Source: Mallotus nudiflorus (Eukaryota > Streptophyta > Magnoliopsida > Malpighiales > Euphorbiaceae). From it: a stretch of 64,000 nt of DNA. The translations under genes and the position numbers were made by a program. The stretch spans positions 1,612,001 to 1,676,000 of the forward strand of contig CANTUR010000162.1 of NCBI GenBank assembly GCA_947683625.1, written 5' to 3'. A model generated the notes under the pieces. That model was not told the origin of the DNA. It worked only from the letters and a program-made list of their open reading frames with translations, and ran no database searches. Shown one piece after another: positions 1-11,628 of the stretch. How positions within the stretch are numbered: the stretch's first letter is position 1; each line of letters begins with the position of its first letter.

Positions 1-7
1 AACCCAT
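1..7 (-). CDS. SAUR-family gene, first codons only (runs off left edge)
   Basis: The first seven bases read ATGGGTT on the minus strand, the same Met-Gly-(Phe/Ile) start used by the other SAUR genes in this window. Upstream, at 126-142, is the CACACGGCTTTGCC box found at a similar distance from every other SAUR start here, and a TATA-like stretch lies at 63-72. Only two codons are visible, so identity rests on the promoter and the array context, not on protein sequence. The gene would continue leftwards beyond the window. Confidence 0.55.
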
Positions 8-62
8 ATCTCATGGTACGATAGACAGAAGAAAAGGGCATTTGATGTTTGAGAATGTAGAA

Positions 63-142
63 GACTATATACACATAATCATCAAGAAATACACTTGTTC
101 TGAGGGGTCTAATGATGTTAATGGGGATCACACGGCTTTGCC
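63..142 (-). promoter_or_regulatory. SAUR-type promoter of the left-edge gene
   Basis: A TATA-like run (ctatatacac, 63-72) lies about 60 bp upstream of the ATG. The box gatcacacggctttgcc at 126-142 is a one- to two-base variant of the gatcacatggttttgcc box upstream of the other SAURs. A ggggtct motif at 101-107 matches the GGTCC/GGTCT motif that precedes the box in the other promoters. This agreement in order and spacing is the evidence. Function is inferred. Confidence 0.5.
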
Positions 143-904
143 TTCAAATTGGTCATAAAAAATAGGCATAATGCATCATTTTGCCCCATATACTTTCATT
201 TTTGCCAAATTGACACATGTACTTGCCTATAACGTAATTTATAAACACCTATCAAGAGGTGTGGCTAATAATTGCAGCGTGTGTCCTAAACTCACTGACT
301 CATATGACACATGGACAACACGTGGTAAACAAATACTTCAAAAAGTTCCTGCGTATGACGGCAGGACCTCCAACAGCAATGGCTGTATCTTCTGCGATGT
401 TTGGGGCAGCAATAGAGACAGTGACATCGTGAGCCTCAGGAGGAGAAGCAGCAGCGATGTTGCTTGAAAGGGGAGCTATGTCGCTATCTTATTGAGGAAC
501 AACGCTGCCGAAAACGAAGGCAGCAACTATGTGATCTGCGAAGAGGAATAATGGCTTTGTGAGAGGTAAAGCAACGATGGGGCTTAAGAATGAGCGAGGG
601 AAAGCAACGATGGGGCTTAACAATAATAATAACTCTAATTAAAATAACAATAAGAATATAAATAATAATACTAATAACAATAAAAATATTAATAATAATA
701 CTATTAAGAATATTAGCAATGAAAATGATTTTAAATACTTTAAATAATAAAATTGACAAATAGTTATTTTTATGTAAATAAAATATTTAGAATAAAATAA
801 ACATATAATATACATGAATAATGATAATATATAAATAAAATTTAAAATTTTATTAATACAATAAATTTTAAAATAATTTTATATTATTTAAAATATTGGG
901 TCAT
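143..904. other. Non-genic spacer with a short direct repeat and TAA-rich DNA
   Basis: No credible gene. A 20-bp direct repeat (aaagcaacgatggggcttaa) occurs at 568-587 and 601-620, period 33 bp. From about 620 to 900 the DNA is low-complexity TAA/AAT-rich. The stretch from 150 to about 330 (gcataatgcatcattttgcc onward) resembles the end of a plant non-coding repeat, but I found no matching inverted end. Short open frames here look spurious. Confidence 0.6.
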
Positions 905-3655
905 TATATTCTTTGACATCTAAGTGAAAGCGGTGCTTTCTAGGAAAAACATAAAACTAGTTGTACTCTTTCGATCATCGCTATCTTTGGCTCAATTATT
1001 GTCACTATATCCAATGAGCTTGTAGTCATCAGAAATGGAATAGAATTACCCAAAGTTGATTGTACCTTTGAGGTATTGAAGGATTCTTCTTGCAACTTTG
1101 AAATGAGTGGTTGTTGGAGTCTCCATGTAACGACTCACAAGTCCTATTGCGTAGAGAATGTTGGGCCTTATACAAGTTAGATATCGCAAACATCCAACTA
1201 GACTCTTTAAAAAGTGTTGGATCAACCTTTTGTGCTTCGTTGTCCTTGAACAACTTGATTTCACACTCCATTGGTGTGCTTATTGGGTTACAATCATCCA
1301 TCTTGAATTTCTTGAGGATCTCCTTTGTGTAGCTTTCTTAAGAGATGAAAATCTCATCTCCCTTTTGCTTAACTTCAATGTTGAAGTAGTATCCCATCAA
1401 TCTAATAGCCGTCATTTTGAACTCTTTCGTCATTGCCTTCTTAAAATCTTTAAACATGCTTAGATTATTTTCGGTGAAGATTAAATCATCCACGTACAAG
1501 AAAATAATCAAAACATCTCCATAATTGATCTTGCTATAGAGAGCATGCTCATAGGGACATTTGTTGAAGCCATTCTCTAAGAAATACTTATCAATTAGAT
1601 TGTTCCATGCCCTTGGTGCTTGCTTCAACCTTTAAAGAGCCTTCTTCAACCTTGGAACCTTGGATTCTTATCCTTTGACTTTATAGCCTAGTGGTTACTG
1701 AATGTAGACTTCCTATTCAAGAACTCCATTTAGGAAAGTAGACTTTACATCCATCTGGTGAACTTCTACCTATTTTGAGTTACTAAAGAAATAATCAGTC
1801 TAATAGTTTTTAAGTATACAACAAGAGTAAATACCTCATCATAGTCAATTCCAACTCTTTGACTATATCCTTTTGCCATGAGTCTTGCTTTGTATCTTTT
1901 GATCTCTCCATTAGCATTCTTCTTTTCTTTGTACACCCATTTGACACCAATATTCTTATGTCCTTTTGGAAAAGCAGTGAGTTCTCATATGTCACTCTTT
2001 TCAATGACTTTAATTTCATAATCCATTACATTTCTCCATTTTTCTTCTCACACAACTTCTTGGAAGTTTAGTAGTTCACAATCAGTAAAAAGGCATATAA
2101 GAGTTAGATTCTTAAGTCGATCGGTCACCTTATAGAGATTTTAAAGACTTCTTATGAGTTCTTCATTTCTTTCATCCAGGAAAGATAGCAGTGAATTTCC
2201 TTTATTAGTTTACCTTGGTGAAGTAGGTGGTGTTGCCTGCTCTTGCTGAGGTTCACCCAGTTACTCCACTAGTGTCTACTCTATTTCATCAAACTGAGGA
2301 AAGAAGTTGAATTCATATGTAAAATAGTTGAACTCCAATTCACCTTTTTCCTCAAACATCACATCTCAACTGATTACAAACTTCTTGTTATTTTGATTGT
2401 ATAGTTTATACCCTTTTGAATGAGTAGAATAGTCGATGAAGATGTGTCTTTCACTTTTATCATTAAGCTTGGTTCTTCTTTTATCTGATACATGAATATG
2501 GGCTATACTTCCAAATGCTTTAAGGTGAGAAATTTTAGGCTTTTTTTCCATTCCAGGCTTCTTATGGTGTCTTTGCTCAAACACTTCTTGTTAAAGATCG
2601 GTTGGATAAGTAGACTGTTGTAACAATTGCTTTAGCCTAAAATTCTTTTGGTAAATGTTTACTTTTAAGCATGCTTCGTGCCATATCAAGGATGGTTCTA
2701 TTTTTTTCTTTCTACAATGCCATTTTGTTATGGAGATCTTAAAATAATAAGAAAACATTGAATTCCATTTGTTTTATAGAACTCTTAAAATTCCTTTGAA
2801 TTGAATTCTACTCCTCAATTTGATATCATTGCTTTAATCTTCTAGCCACTCTCATTCTCCATAATAGCTTTAAATGTCTTGAATACTTCAAAGACATTTG
2901 AATTTTGCTTTAAGAAATATGCCCAAGTTTTTTTTTGAAAAGTCATTAATAAAAAGAAGGAAATAATTATTTTTACTGATAGAGCTTAGAGTAATTGGCC
3001 CATACACATTGCTATGAATAAGCTCTAATAGCTTCTTCGCCTTTAAGTATAATTCCTTAAGAAAGATATTTTTGAATTGTTTTCTAAGTAAACACCCTTT
3101 AAAAAACTAATTTGGATGTTTAATGCAAGGTAGTCCTCTCACCATTCTCTTCTTCAATATTAGTTCCAAGCTTCCAAAGTTGAGGTGTCAAAATTGAATA
3201 TGCCATAACTAAGATACATATTTATAATAAGCCTTCAAACACTTTGCAATATCATTTTGAATATTTAAAGGAAACAATATATTTTTTGACATTTTTAATT
3301 TGGTTATTAAATCTCCTTTACCATTTCTTATAAAAAGACTACAATCTTTTATATGAAAATCATAGCCTTTTTCTAAAACCTTACCTGTACTCAAAATGTT
3401 ACATGTCATATTAAGCATATGATAGCCATCAGAAATTATTTGATGACTACCATCTTTAGCATGAATAAGAATGTTACCTTTTCCTTTTACTAATATTTTT
3501 GAATCATCACCAAAGGAAACATTGCTAGCCATTGATTCATTGAGTTTCACGAACATACTTCTTTTTCCATACAAATTGTTGCTTGTACTAGTATTAAAGT
3601 ACCAAATATTTCCTTGATCTTCAATATTGTCTCTATAAGCTAGCAATACTTTCTT
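905..3655 (-). pseudogene. copia C pol remnant (protease/integrase/RT/RNase H)
   Basis: Pieces in gene order: 3209-3646 encodes a 145-aa stretch of the retropepsin to GAG-pre-integrase region (WYFNTSTSNN, LSTGKVLEKGYDFHI). 2366-2584 encodes the integrase C-terminal part (KAFGSIAHIHV, KGYKLYN). 1338-1628 is the reverse transcriptase core with an intact YVDD at the active site (FLYVDDLIF) followed by RLMGYYFNIEV. 1029-1301 and the overlapping 1046-1264 are one RT-to-RNase H connection split by a frameshift (CNPISTPME, then LRYLTCIRPNILYAIGLVSRY). The far end at about 930-1020 reads YKLIGYSD and DDRKSTTSF, the start of RNase H with an internal stop. The protein cannot be made intact. Confidence 0.85.
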
Positions 3656-4609
3656 ATTCTCCTTGATATTTGCTTTTATATAATTGGTATTTTCTTTAAC
3701 CTTACTTCTGGGACCTTTGCATTTTGATGCATAATGCCTATAATTCTGAAAATTATAACATTGAACTTAGGATTTATTGAACCTTAAGTTTAGATTGCCT
3801 CTCTTATGACTTCTTGTAGAACTTTCACCTTTCTCATAATTATTGAAGTTATTATTATAAGAACTTTAACTGTATCCATGACCATGACTTCCACCTCATC
3901 CACAACCTCTGCCTCTACCTCTGCCATGTTGATTTCTTTCATTGTCTTGGCTTTCATGCATATCTTTGAGTTTCAGTTTAAGGAGTTGCTCAGAGATTCC
4001 TTGCTTGTTCTTGTGGTTCTTTTTATAGGCTTGTAATGAGCCTAAAAGCTACTAAATCTTCATTTCTTTTAGGTTTTTAGTCTCTTTTATAGTTATAATA
4101 ATATGCTCAAACTTCGGGTTTAATGAGTAGATTATCTTTTCCATTATTCTCACATCTTCTAACTTTTCACTATTTCTTTAGTTGATTAGAAATTGCTAAA
4201 CTCTAGAAAAATAATCACAAATAGTCTCACCTCCTTTCATGTGTAGAGATTTAAACTCTTCTCTAAAGTTTGAGGATGCACCTTTTTACTTTTTCTTCTC
4301 CTTTATATGATGTTTAGAGCTTCTCCCATGCTTGTTTAACAAAGGTTATATCTAAAATTTTTTCAAAATTATCATCATCTAGGGCTTGATAGATAAGAAA
4401 GAGAGCTTTATTATCCTTCTTTCTTAAATCTTTTAAACTATCCTTTGCAGATTGGGATTGTGGTGCCTCATTTATGGTTAATTATAGCCTTTCTCTATGA
4501 TATCCTAAACACCATGTGCACTAAGGAGAGCCTTTATTTTAATACTCCAATCGTCATAATTATTGTTGTTGAGTGTTAGAACTTGGAAGGATGTCGCACC
4601 ATTTTTCAT
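3656..4609 (-). pseudogene. copia C gag remnant
   Basis: The start Met lies at 4607-4609 (MKNGATSFQVLTLNNNNYDDW, read on the minus strand), typical of a plant copia Gag N-terminus with a conserved NY..W block. Near 3720-3760 the frame contains a degenerate zinc knuckle (CYNFQNYRHYASKC) in which one cysteine is missing. Several stops and frameshifts separate the two ends. In live elements Gag forms the virus-like particle and the knuckle binds RNA. Here it is non-functional. Confidence 0.7.
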
Positions 4610-4977
4610 ATTGCTTAATCTAAAAGGAATTTGCAAAATTTGACTTCACTGATGGATTCAAAATGCTAAAAACCCCTAAGATGCACTCCGGTTAAAAAGT
4701 CCACTTTTAACCAACAGTTTAATAGTTCAGTCAATGGCTTAGTAGCTAAGTCAAACAACTTAATAGCTTTATCAATGTCTTGATCGGCTTTATGAATCAG
4801 ATTGACTTGGCTTCATGACTTGACTTGACTCAACTTCAACTTAATGAGTTGACTAGGTTTCTAGCAGTAACTTTTAACTGTGATTGGCAATGCATTTGAA
4901 TTCGATCAAGATGATTCCAGTAGCATTGGATTCATCTTTACAACAGCTTCAATTTGGTATGCTATATGCCAATATTT

Positions 4978-4990
4978 GGCTCTAATACCA
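4978..4990 (-). other. copia C primer-binding site
   Basis: The minus strand reads TGGTATTAGAGCC, one base away from the TGGTATCAGAGCC sequence that pairs with the 3' end of plant initiator tRNA-Met and is standard for plant copia elements. It lies six bases inside the proposed LTR end. This fixes the element's orientation as minus. Confidence 0.85.
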
Positions 4991-4996
4991 CTTTAT

Positions 4997-5392
4997 TGGA
5001 AAAAAAGACTTATAATTTTATTATAAAAATAAAAATATTTTTACAAACTTTTCATTTTCTCACACCACTCACTTAAGACACTCTTACAAATTTTTCTCTC
5101 ACTATTTTTTATTTTCTCTCTCAATAAACTCTTTAAAGATGCTTTGTTTCTTAATTTTCATCTTCTTTGTCGATGCTTATATTACAAGACTTAATGGGAG
5201 TATATATACTAGAGCCAAAATAACCTCCTCCAAATATTACCAAATCAACCTCCTTCACACAATCTATCTCCATGTAATGCCATTATTCACCAAACATATA
5301 TTTGTGGTGCTATCAAGCTGATAAAAGAGTTCTAGAAATTTCGCTTTTGGGTCAAAAGGCTTGTTAGGCTAAAACAAGTTTATAATTCAACA
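4997..5392 (-). repeat. copia C 5' LTR (about 396 bp)
   Basis: On the minus strand it begins TGTTGAATTATAAAC at 5392 and ends in ...TTTTTCCA at 4997 next to the primer-binding site. It has TG...CA ends. No partner LTR was found, so the boundaries rest on the terminal dinucleotides and the adjacent primer site only. Confidence 0.65.
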
Positions 5393-5468
5393 ATAATGCC
5401 TAGCATTTACCCCAAAGTTTATGTTTGAATAACAATAAGAACTGATGAAATTACTTTTAAAATATACA

Positions 5469-7517
5469 TATAGACACCCGATTTGGTCGGCCCATGTTAA
5501 AGGAGGAATTAGGGATGCTCAGTTTAATTAACCCATTGTTAAGCCCAATGATGAGAATGTGAAACTTAGACATAAAAACAAAACCTGAATCTCCAATTGG
5601 AAATGGACTTGAAGGCCTAAAAGCCTCAAAAGCCAAAGACTTAGCCCAATTATCTAAAAACAACATAGGCCCGGGCCAAAGAGGCATTGCCTCAGTGCAA
5701 TAAGGCGATCACCTTAGTGCAATGAGGTGATCGCCTCTTTGGTATCTGCTGTAGAGGCGATCACCTTATAATAGAGGTGCTACCTCTGTGGCAGACCACT
5801 TGCAACTGCATTTAATGCAGCTATAGCCATAGTGGCCAAATGGTGTGGGCCTCATGCCTTAAACCTGATTTTGCGTGAGGAAGAGATTTTTTTGGGGGGG
5901 GGGGGAAGAAAAAGGCTATAGGGGTTCATGATGAGCTAGGAAGCCTAGGGGCATGGGTAAGGTAAGGGTATAAAAAGGAAAAAAGAAAAAAAAGGAAGGA
6001 TTATTTTTTGTTGGAAAGGGAGAGAGAGAAAAAAAAAAGAAAGGGGGGCTTTAAGCTCTGACAAAAAGAAAGAGAAACGTTCTTGAGAGAGGGAGAAAAT
6101 CCAAGCCAAAGCAAGTTCACATTCCTTAGGAGAGAAAGGAGAAAAGTTTGTGTCAAAGTGAAACTCATACCCAAGTGGAGATCACACTCAAAAGCACATA
6201 TATGAGGGTCTATTACTTTGGTAAAATTTTGCATCCAAATACATTTTTTTTCATAACTTTAGCATTTTTGTGTTTAGTTTGCATATGACTAAGTTGTTAG
6301 TATACTTTAGGTATATTTTAGGTTTATTTCATTTGTTACGCTACCTTATTAATATAATCCCTTAAACTATTGCATGTAGTTGTAATTTGGCACCTGTTGG
6401 ATGCATGTGTGCATGTATTGTTTGCTTAGGTTAGAAGTTTGATTGTCTTGAGAATCGAGCTAACCTGTTAATCAGGCAACGCCTCTATGGTCAATGAGGT
6501 GATCACCTCATTGATAGGCCTCTAGGTAACTTGGCCTCTCCTTTTATATATTTCTGCATGATTCTACTATTTTAATGTATTGAAGAAGCCTGTTGATCAG
6601 GCGACGCCTCATCACAAAGGCGACGCCTCATCACAGAGGCATCGCCTCTTGCCAATGAGGCGATCATCTCATCACAGAGGCAATTGCCACATTGACAGGT
6701 TTTCAGGCAACATGATCCCTTTTTTAGAAACTTGCATGATCTTAACCTTGCATATTTTTTTATTACTTGTAGTTAATACGTTGCATGACGATAGTTTGAC
6801 CATTCAAGCCTTTTTAGTTCTTATTGTAACTTCTTTCAAGAAAATATTTGTAAAATATTGTTACTAATACGCTATATTTTAAGGGAAACTAATTGTGTGA
6901 TTATTGTAGGAATTATTTGATGACCTACATCATTGAGTAGTCAGTTTAAACAGCTAACCCCTTACAGTATCTTGCTTGTATAAATAGTTTATTATTGATT
7001 TATTTTTGGTATATGTACAGTTTATTGTCCATATATTTCTTTTGATTTTATTCAAAGGCGTTGTAATCCTTAATCCCTTCCCCCATTTGGTTTGAATGAA
7101 TGATTGTAAATATTGATTATCTATTTTATTTGTTGTAAATAACAGGACTCCTTACATGAAAAAGGATTAATGTGCAGACTTGGGCTTAATTGTAAAACCT
7201 AGAAAATAGATGAAGGCAAGTTTTTTGAATGTAAATAAGGAAATAATTAAAGGTAATAAAACACAAACGGAGGCCAACCACAAGATTGAGTGAGCATTCA
7301 AACGCTTATACCCAATTTCTAAACCTGATCTCTAATGATGATTTCTGGAAACCTCCGTGAAATCCAGCTGCTGCACAGTGTGTCTCGATTTTTATCCGAG
7401 TGACAACTCCATCTCCGAATAGGTCCAAGACCTATATTGTATTTTTAAGTGGGCCTTGAGCTCACATAGTGTTGTGATCACCAAACATTGGACACGCAGT
7501 TAGCCCCACCGCCTACA
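5469..7517 (+). mobile_element. Solo LTR 1 (Tat/Ogre-like gypsy), 2049 bp, TSD ATACA
   Basis: The LTR starts TATAGACACCC and ends CCGCCTACA. The same ends occur in the LTR at 57293-59343, which is followed by a primer site and gag. It is flanked by a perfect 5-bp duplication, ATACA at 5464-5468 and 7518-7522. There is no internal domain and the copy is a single LTR, so it is a solo LTR left by LTR-LTR recombination. The last 60 bp (ggacacgcagttagcc...) align with the ends of the LTRs at 59.3 and 63.0 kb. The first base pair is TA rather than TG. A poly-G run lies at about 5890-5905. Confidence 0.93.
5703..6690. repeat. Palindromic GAGGCGATCGCCTC-type repeats in solo LTR 1
   Basis: Imperfect copies of a GATC-centred palindrome occur at 5703-5714, 5724-5737, 5754-5766 and 6496-6509 (the last is a perfect 14-bp palindrome, gaggtgatcacctc). 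A further cluster of gaggcgatc / ggcgacgcctcatcaca units lies at about 6597-6690. They occupy the U3 part of the LTR. Such palindromes could bind dimeric proteins, but that is inference. Confidence 0.75.
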
Positions 7518-7522
7518 ATACA

Positions 7523-8958
7523 TTTATAAATTTTTTAACAATTTAAAAAAAGATTAAAATAATTTTATAAATCTAATTTTTTTTTTAAAATTTTACAATC
7601 AATCCATAAACATTTAATATTAAAAAATTTTAAAAATTTTATACACTCAATAATTTGTTAAAGAATTTTAAAATTTTCTATAAATTTATTATTTTTTTAA
7701 ATTATTATGTGTATAAAATTTTTTTAATTCTTTATTCCTAAATGTATATTGCTTGATTCTAAAATTTTTAGATTTTAAAAAAAAATTTAACCTTTTTTTT
7801 TTAAATTTTTAGAAAATGAAAAAAATTGGAGAAAGACAAATGGTATGGATTAGATCTAACGTGGTTAGAGAAAATACATATTAAAACTAAGGTATAATTG
7901 TCATTTAAAAAAAAAAAAGCTATAAGAAATCCTTAAATGTTGGTATTTAAAAATTTAGAGAGGTAAATATTTCATTTTAAAATAGAAGATTTTAAAATAT
8001 TAATTATGTCTAACCTCCTGTTTTTTTTGTTAACATAATTAAATTAAGACAGCATGTCCCAAATTATGTTATTTTGAGAATAGCATGTTTCTGAGTCAAT
8101 TAAAAAATTTGAACATAATGTTCTAAAATATTTTTTAAGAAAGATTTAAAAAAGAAAAACCAGTTCATCAAACTGTTCAATTTAGACAATCCAGCCTGAA
8201 ATTTGCATGAGCTACCCCCACACTTTTTTCAAAATTTTAATTAATAAAAAAAAATAAAATCATCAGAGTATTAATGAATAAGGGTAGTTCCTGCTTTTTT
8301 AAATTAAGAAAAAAAATAATCTCATAAATCTATAAAATTTAAATTTTATACCTCATTATATATATATTTTTTAAAAATTATTATTAAATCACTCCATCAC
8401 TCATAATATATTTTTTTTAAAATATAATTAATGGTGGGTAAATCATAAATTTATTAGAGATATTTTCCATATTATGAATAAATTTATTTTTGGTTAATAG
8501 AGAAATTATATGATCTAAACTTTAATGGATTGCATAACAGGACAGATATTCCTTTTTAAATCCACGATCGCAAAAATTGAACTTTACAGTTTATAATGTC
8601 TTTAGAGAGGAGTTACCATAGATTACTCCCTCACTTGCATGAATAAATTTATTTATTCATTAAGCAAAAATGATTTTTATACTTATAACAGAGTAATTAT
8701 AATTCATCCAAAGGTTCAAACCAAAACTCATTTCACAGATTTTTGGAAATTTTGTACTTTACCTATGCTTAAATTCTTATGTCAAATTTTGTAAGGATTG
8801 CATTTAACTAATGTTATATGAATGCTAAAGATCTATAAGAAAACAGCAGCAAATGAATAAACAACAAAATCTCATTGGATTTGTACTAATGCTCTATGTA
8901 AATTGTACATCTAGTTATAAACAGAACTGTTACAAAATTTGTGTTCATAGCATCTCTT
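7523..8958. other. AT-rich spacer with decayed SAUR-upstream sequence
   Basis: No gene. 7523-8040 is very AT-rich. From about 8046 to 8220 the sequence (gacagcatgtcccaaattatg, then gcctgaaatttgcatgagctaccccc at 8194-8219) is a diverged copy of 9487-9699, the region upstream of the next SAUR gene. It therefore looks like the distal upstream region of the left-edge SAUR, pushed away from it by the two retroelements. Confidence 0.6.
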
Positions 8959-9261
8959 TCATGGTCTGTTTAATGATGAAATGACATCGGTGAAGATGTT
9001 TTCATTACAGGGAATTGTGAGACCACCCATTGGATGATCATATCCGAACTCTTCTTCAGCTTGGCATAGCAAGTCTTGGAACAAACGCTGGTTCAGGTAC
9101 GATATTGGAATTACAAATCTCTTTCTCTGCTTTTCGCCAACGTAAACTGCAAGATAGCCCTTTGGCACATCTGTGGTTGTTGAAGCTGTTTGATGTGTTG
9201 TAGAAGAAGATCTCTGAAGAATTTGCTTGGCACGAACTATAGCAGGAAAACGGAAACCCAT
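8959..9261 (-). CDS. SAUR-like auxin-responsive protein (SAUR X15/15A type), 100 aa
   Basis: An intact, single-exon frame of 100 residues starts MGFRFP. The SAUR core runs from about residue 31 (DVPKGYLAVYVGE) through KRFVIPISYL to QAEEEFGYDHPMGGLTIPC near residue 90. A Ser/Thr-rich linker (residues 18-30) lies between the N-terminal segment and the core. It is the most diverged member here and resembles the soybean X15/15A subtype, whereas the others share SQETADVPKGHF. Known SAURs inhibit PP2C.D phosphatases, which keeps plasma-membrane H+-ATPase phosphorylated and drives cell expansion; this function is inferred from the family. A TATA box and the conserved CACATGG box precede it. The ATG is the first in frame and sits where all paralogues start. 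Confidence 0.96.
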   Translation of the reverse strand: MGFRFPAIVRAKQILQRSSSTTHQTASTTTDVPKGYLAVYVGEKQRKRFVIPISYLNQRLFQDLLCQAEEEFGYDHPMGGLTIPCNENIFTDVISSLNRP

Positions 9262-9352
9262 AGCTGTTAGTGTGGATAAACAAGAGAAAGGTGAGGAAAA
9301 GACTTGAAGAAAGGAGTTTTCGATGCTTGATGCTTGAAAATATGAGGACTTC

Positions 9353-9412
9353 TGGATGTATATATACTCTCATCAAGAAAATGGTTTGGTCTCTGGATCA
9401 CATGGCTTTGCC
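9353..9412 (-). promoter_or_regulatory. Promoter of SAUR 8959-9261
   Basis: A TATA run (tgtatatatact, about 9356-9367) lies roughly 100 bp upstream of the ATG. The box gatcacatggctttgcc at 9396-9412 (GGCAAAGCCATGTGATC in gene orientation) is 135 bp upstream. It contains CACATG, an E-box of the kind bound by PIF-type bHLH factors. Conservation in all units supports function. The binding partner is inference. Confidence 0.6.
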
Positions 9413-9669
9413 TACAACTTACCAATATTCATGACCCACCATCTCCAAGAAGTAAAGGTCCACCTAAAATTGAATATATTTAGTTTGGACAGCATGTCCC
9501 AAGTTATCTTGTTTCGAGATTATCATGTTCGTAAGTCAATTCAAAATTATTTTTTCAAGAAAAGTATCAGGCAGACCAGGAACATGGAGATTTGCACACA
9601 CCGAAGAGTTGGTCATCTTACCTTCTGTAAATTTTGTATTTCATCAACCTACATGTGCTGCACAAATCA

Positions 9670-9699
9670 GCCTGAAGTTCACATGAGCCATTCCCTACC
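9670..9699 (-). promoter_or_regulatory. Distal conserved SAUR-upstream element
   Basis: The block cctgaagttcacatgagc...ccctacc lies about 410 bp upstream of the SAUR start. Related blocks occur at 8194-8219, 12054-12075, 15747-15770, 18148-18171, 20033-20057 and 35703-35726. In gene orientation it reads GTAGGG..., then TCATGTGAACTT. It is conserved better than surrounding non-coding DNA. Its role is unknown. Confidence 0.5.
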
Positions 9700-11167
9700 A
9701 TCAGGGCCCATCCTGAAGGTAATTGGAAACTTTTTTCTGCATGATTGACCGATAAATTCTTATCCTTTTATCTGTACCGCACTAAAGATTTTCTATGGAC
9801 ATGCAACGGATAAATTTATATTTTTCTTTGAATTTGGTCATTTCCAAAAAAAAAAAAAAAAAGAATGACATGACTAAAATAGGACAAAAGTTACAGCATT
9901 TCGTTATCTAGAAATTTATCTGGCAGCAAAGATCTTCAACTAACAAATATCCAGGAGCTACATATTCCTATCTTTTCATCATTCAAATGTCTGAACTGAG
10001 ATAGACAAGCCTCGTGAAATGCACATGAAACTTCACTTAATACTCATCATCATTGTCACACCTATTAAGCTATCTGCAATGTCTAATCTAAATTATTATT
10101 AAGCAATTTTTGCTGGCATGAGTTGAAACCATTTGTTGCTTCAAACTGTTGGCCTACTGCCTAATGTAAGCAATTAAAGAACTTTATCCTTACGAACCGT
10201 TTATGTTTCATAGTGTTATATGATTAACTTGGTGAATAATTTTTAACTGATGTAGCAAGTAAGAACAGATCATATCAAACTGATAATGCTAAATATCAAG
10301 AGCCTCCGAATCCCAGAACTGATAGACTGAAGTTTACTGAACATGTAAAGAAACATTTGCTTTTAGACAAGATTGTCATATTGCCAACGCACTGTCAAGG
10401 CACAAAGGATTCAATAGCACTGATACATGAGCAAGTTTATTTACAGCATATTTTATTTTTCAGCAGACTAACAGGAAGGCGTCCTGACAAACAATAGTTT
10501 TGTTTGACTTTAATAAATGGCAGAACTTTTGGCAGAAGAGAGAAACTTGTTGGAGCACTCACCATCAAAACATGAACATTTCATACAACAACCATAAACA
10601 TGAACAAGAACAAGAGAAAAAACAGAGCTGAATTTAACACTGAAATTTCTCTCTAACCATCCATTACTTTCATACATACATATCCTTACATTTATACAAG
10701 GGTAATATAAAATAAAATTACAGACATAAACAGTGATTTAATTCAAGTTCAGCCACATGTTTTGGCTCCTAACAAAAGTTCTTAATACTAATCATTACAA
10801 CAACTTTACATTCAAAATTCAAGAACATAGTCAGTTCCCCCCATGACTGAATTCCCTCCCATGTGATCTTCATTTTTCCCTCCATTTGCTGTACATTCAT
10901 ACTGTATTTCGAGCCCATATATCTTCTTAATACGGACATACAAAATGCTAAATATATCAGCTTTAGAGTATTTAGAAAAGTCTCAACTCTAACAAAACTA
11001 TATCTGGTTGAACTGATATGTAAAAGTGATAATTATTTTATATGAACCAAAAAATGCATTGTTTTTACTTCCATTTCTCATTCCAAAACTGATACAGAGG
11101 TTAGTATGTTAGATCAAGTCCTAATACCTTAAAATGTACAATCTCTTAGATAATCTTGTTACAATAT
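9700..11167. other. Intergenic spacer between SAUR units
   Basis: No gene seen. The stretch around 9985-10040 (aaatgtctgaactgagatag and following) is paralogous to 12590-12640 (aaatgtctcaactgag), which shows that the spacer was duplicated together with the genes. Short open frames here have no recognisable family. Confidence 0.6.
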
Positions 11168-11446
11168 CTAAAAATTGAAAATAAGATCAGTGAAGAATTC
11201 TTCACTGCATGGGATTGTAAGACCACCCATAGGGTGATTAAATCCGAATTCTTCTTCAGCTTCACTCAGCAACTTCTGAAATGAAGGATGCTTCAGGTAT
11301 GATATTGGAACAGCGAATCGCTTCTTTTGTGTTTCTCCAACCTACACTGCAAAGTGACCTTTAGGAACATCAGCAGTTTCTTGTGATGAGAGAATTCGTC
11401 TTACAATTTGCTTAGCAGTTACAATTCTAGGCATGCGAATACCCAT
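11168..11446 (-). pseudogene. SAUR pseudogene with a single nonsense codon
   Basis: The frame is full length (93 codons including the stop at 11168-11170, exactly as in the gene at 13166-13444) and reads MGIRMPRIVTAKQIV... to IPCSEEFFTDLIFNF. Codon 35, at 11342-11344, is TAG. It replaces the invariant Tyr of AVYVGE, which is TAC or TAT in every paralogue here. All other core residues are present (DVPKGHFAV, KKRFAVPISYL, AEEEFGFNHPMGG). No frameshift is seen, so the lesion is probably recent. The truncated product would be 34 residues and lack the SAUR core. TATA and CACATGG boxes are retained. A sequencing error or readthrough cannot be excluded. Confidence 0.9.
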
Positions 11447-11518
11447 TTCTGAATTCTTTTGAAAGTGTGTGGAAAGTAGAGAAGATCTTTGGCACTGATG
11501 ATCTGTTGGCATTGATTA

Positions 11519-11628
11519 TAACACATATATAAGGCAAAAACTTTTATGACAATACTCCATGTAATAAATGGCAATTGCTGGGTGGTCCCTGAGAGTATAC
11601 ATTTCACACATAGCCACATGGTTTTGCC
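11519..11628 (-). promoter_or_regulatory. Promoter of the SAUR pseudogene
   Basis: A TATA run (cacatatataagg) lies at about 11521-11533. The motif ggtccc is at 11584-11589 and the box gccacatggttttgcc at 11613-11628, 167 bp upstream of the ATG. The full set of elements seen in functional units is kept. Confidence 0.6.

Larger units (their letters stand above)
905..5392 (-). mobile_element. Ty1/copia retrotransposon C, degenerate, 3' end missing
   Basis: Reading on the minus strand from high to low coordinates: a 5' LTR (4997-5392), a primer-binding site (4978-4990), gag, protease/integrase pieces, reverse transcriptase and the start of RNase H. This is the copia order gag-PR-INT-RT-RH. The frame is broken by many stops and frameshifts. 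Similarity stops inside RNase H at about 905, just past the region equivalent to the usual DRKSTSG and SSKKQ motifs. No second LTR is visible to the left, so the 3' end was lost or replaced by the AT-rich DNA at 620-900. Confidence 0.9.

Noticed and set aside
150..467. 98-codon plus frame and a repeat-like end at 165-240
   Set aside because: No domain in the frame, and no inverted or direct partner for the repeat-like end within the window.
9056..9376. 106-codon minus frame overlapping SAUR 8959-9261
   Set aside because: It is out of frame with the clear SAUR coding sequence and shows no family features.
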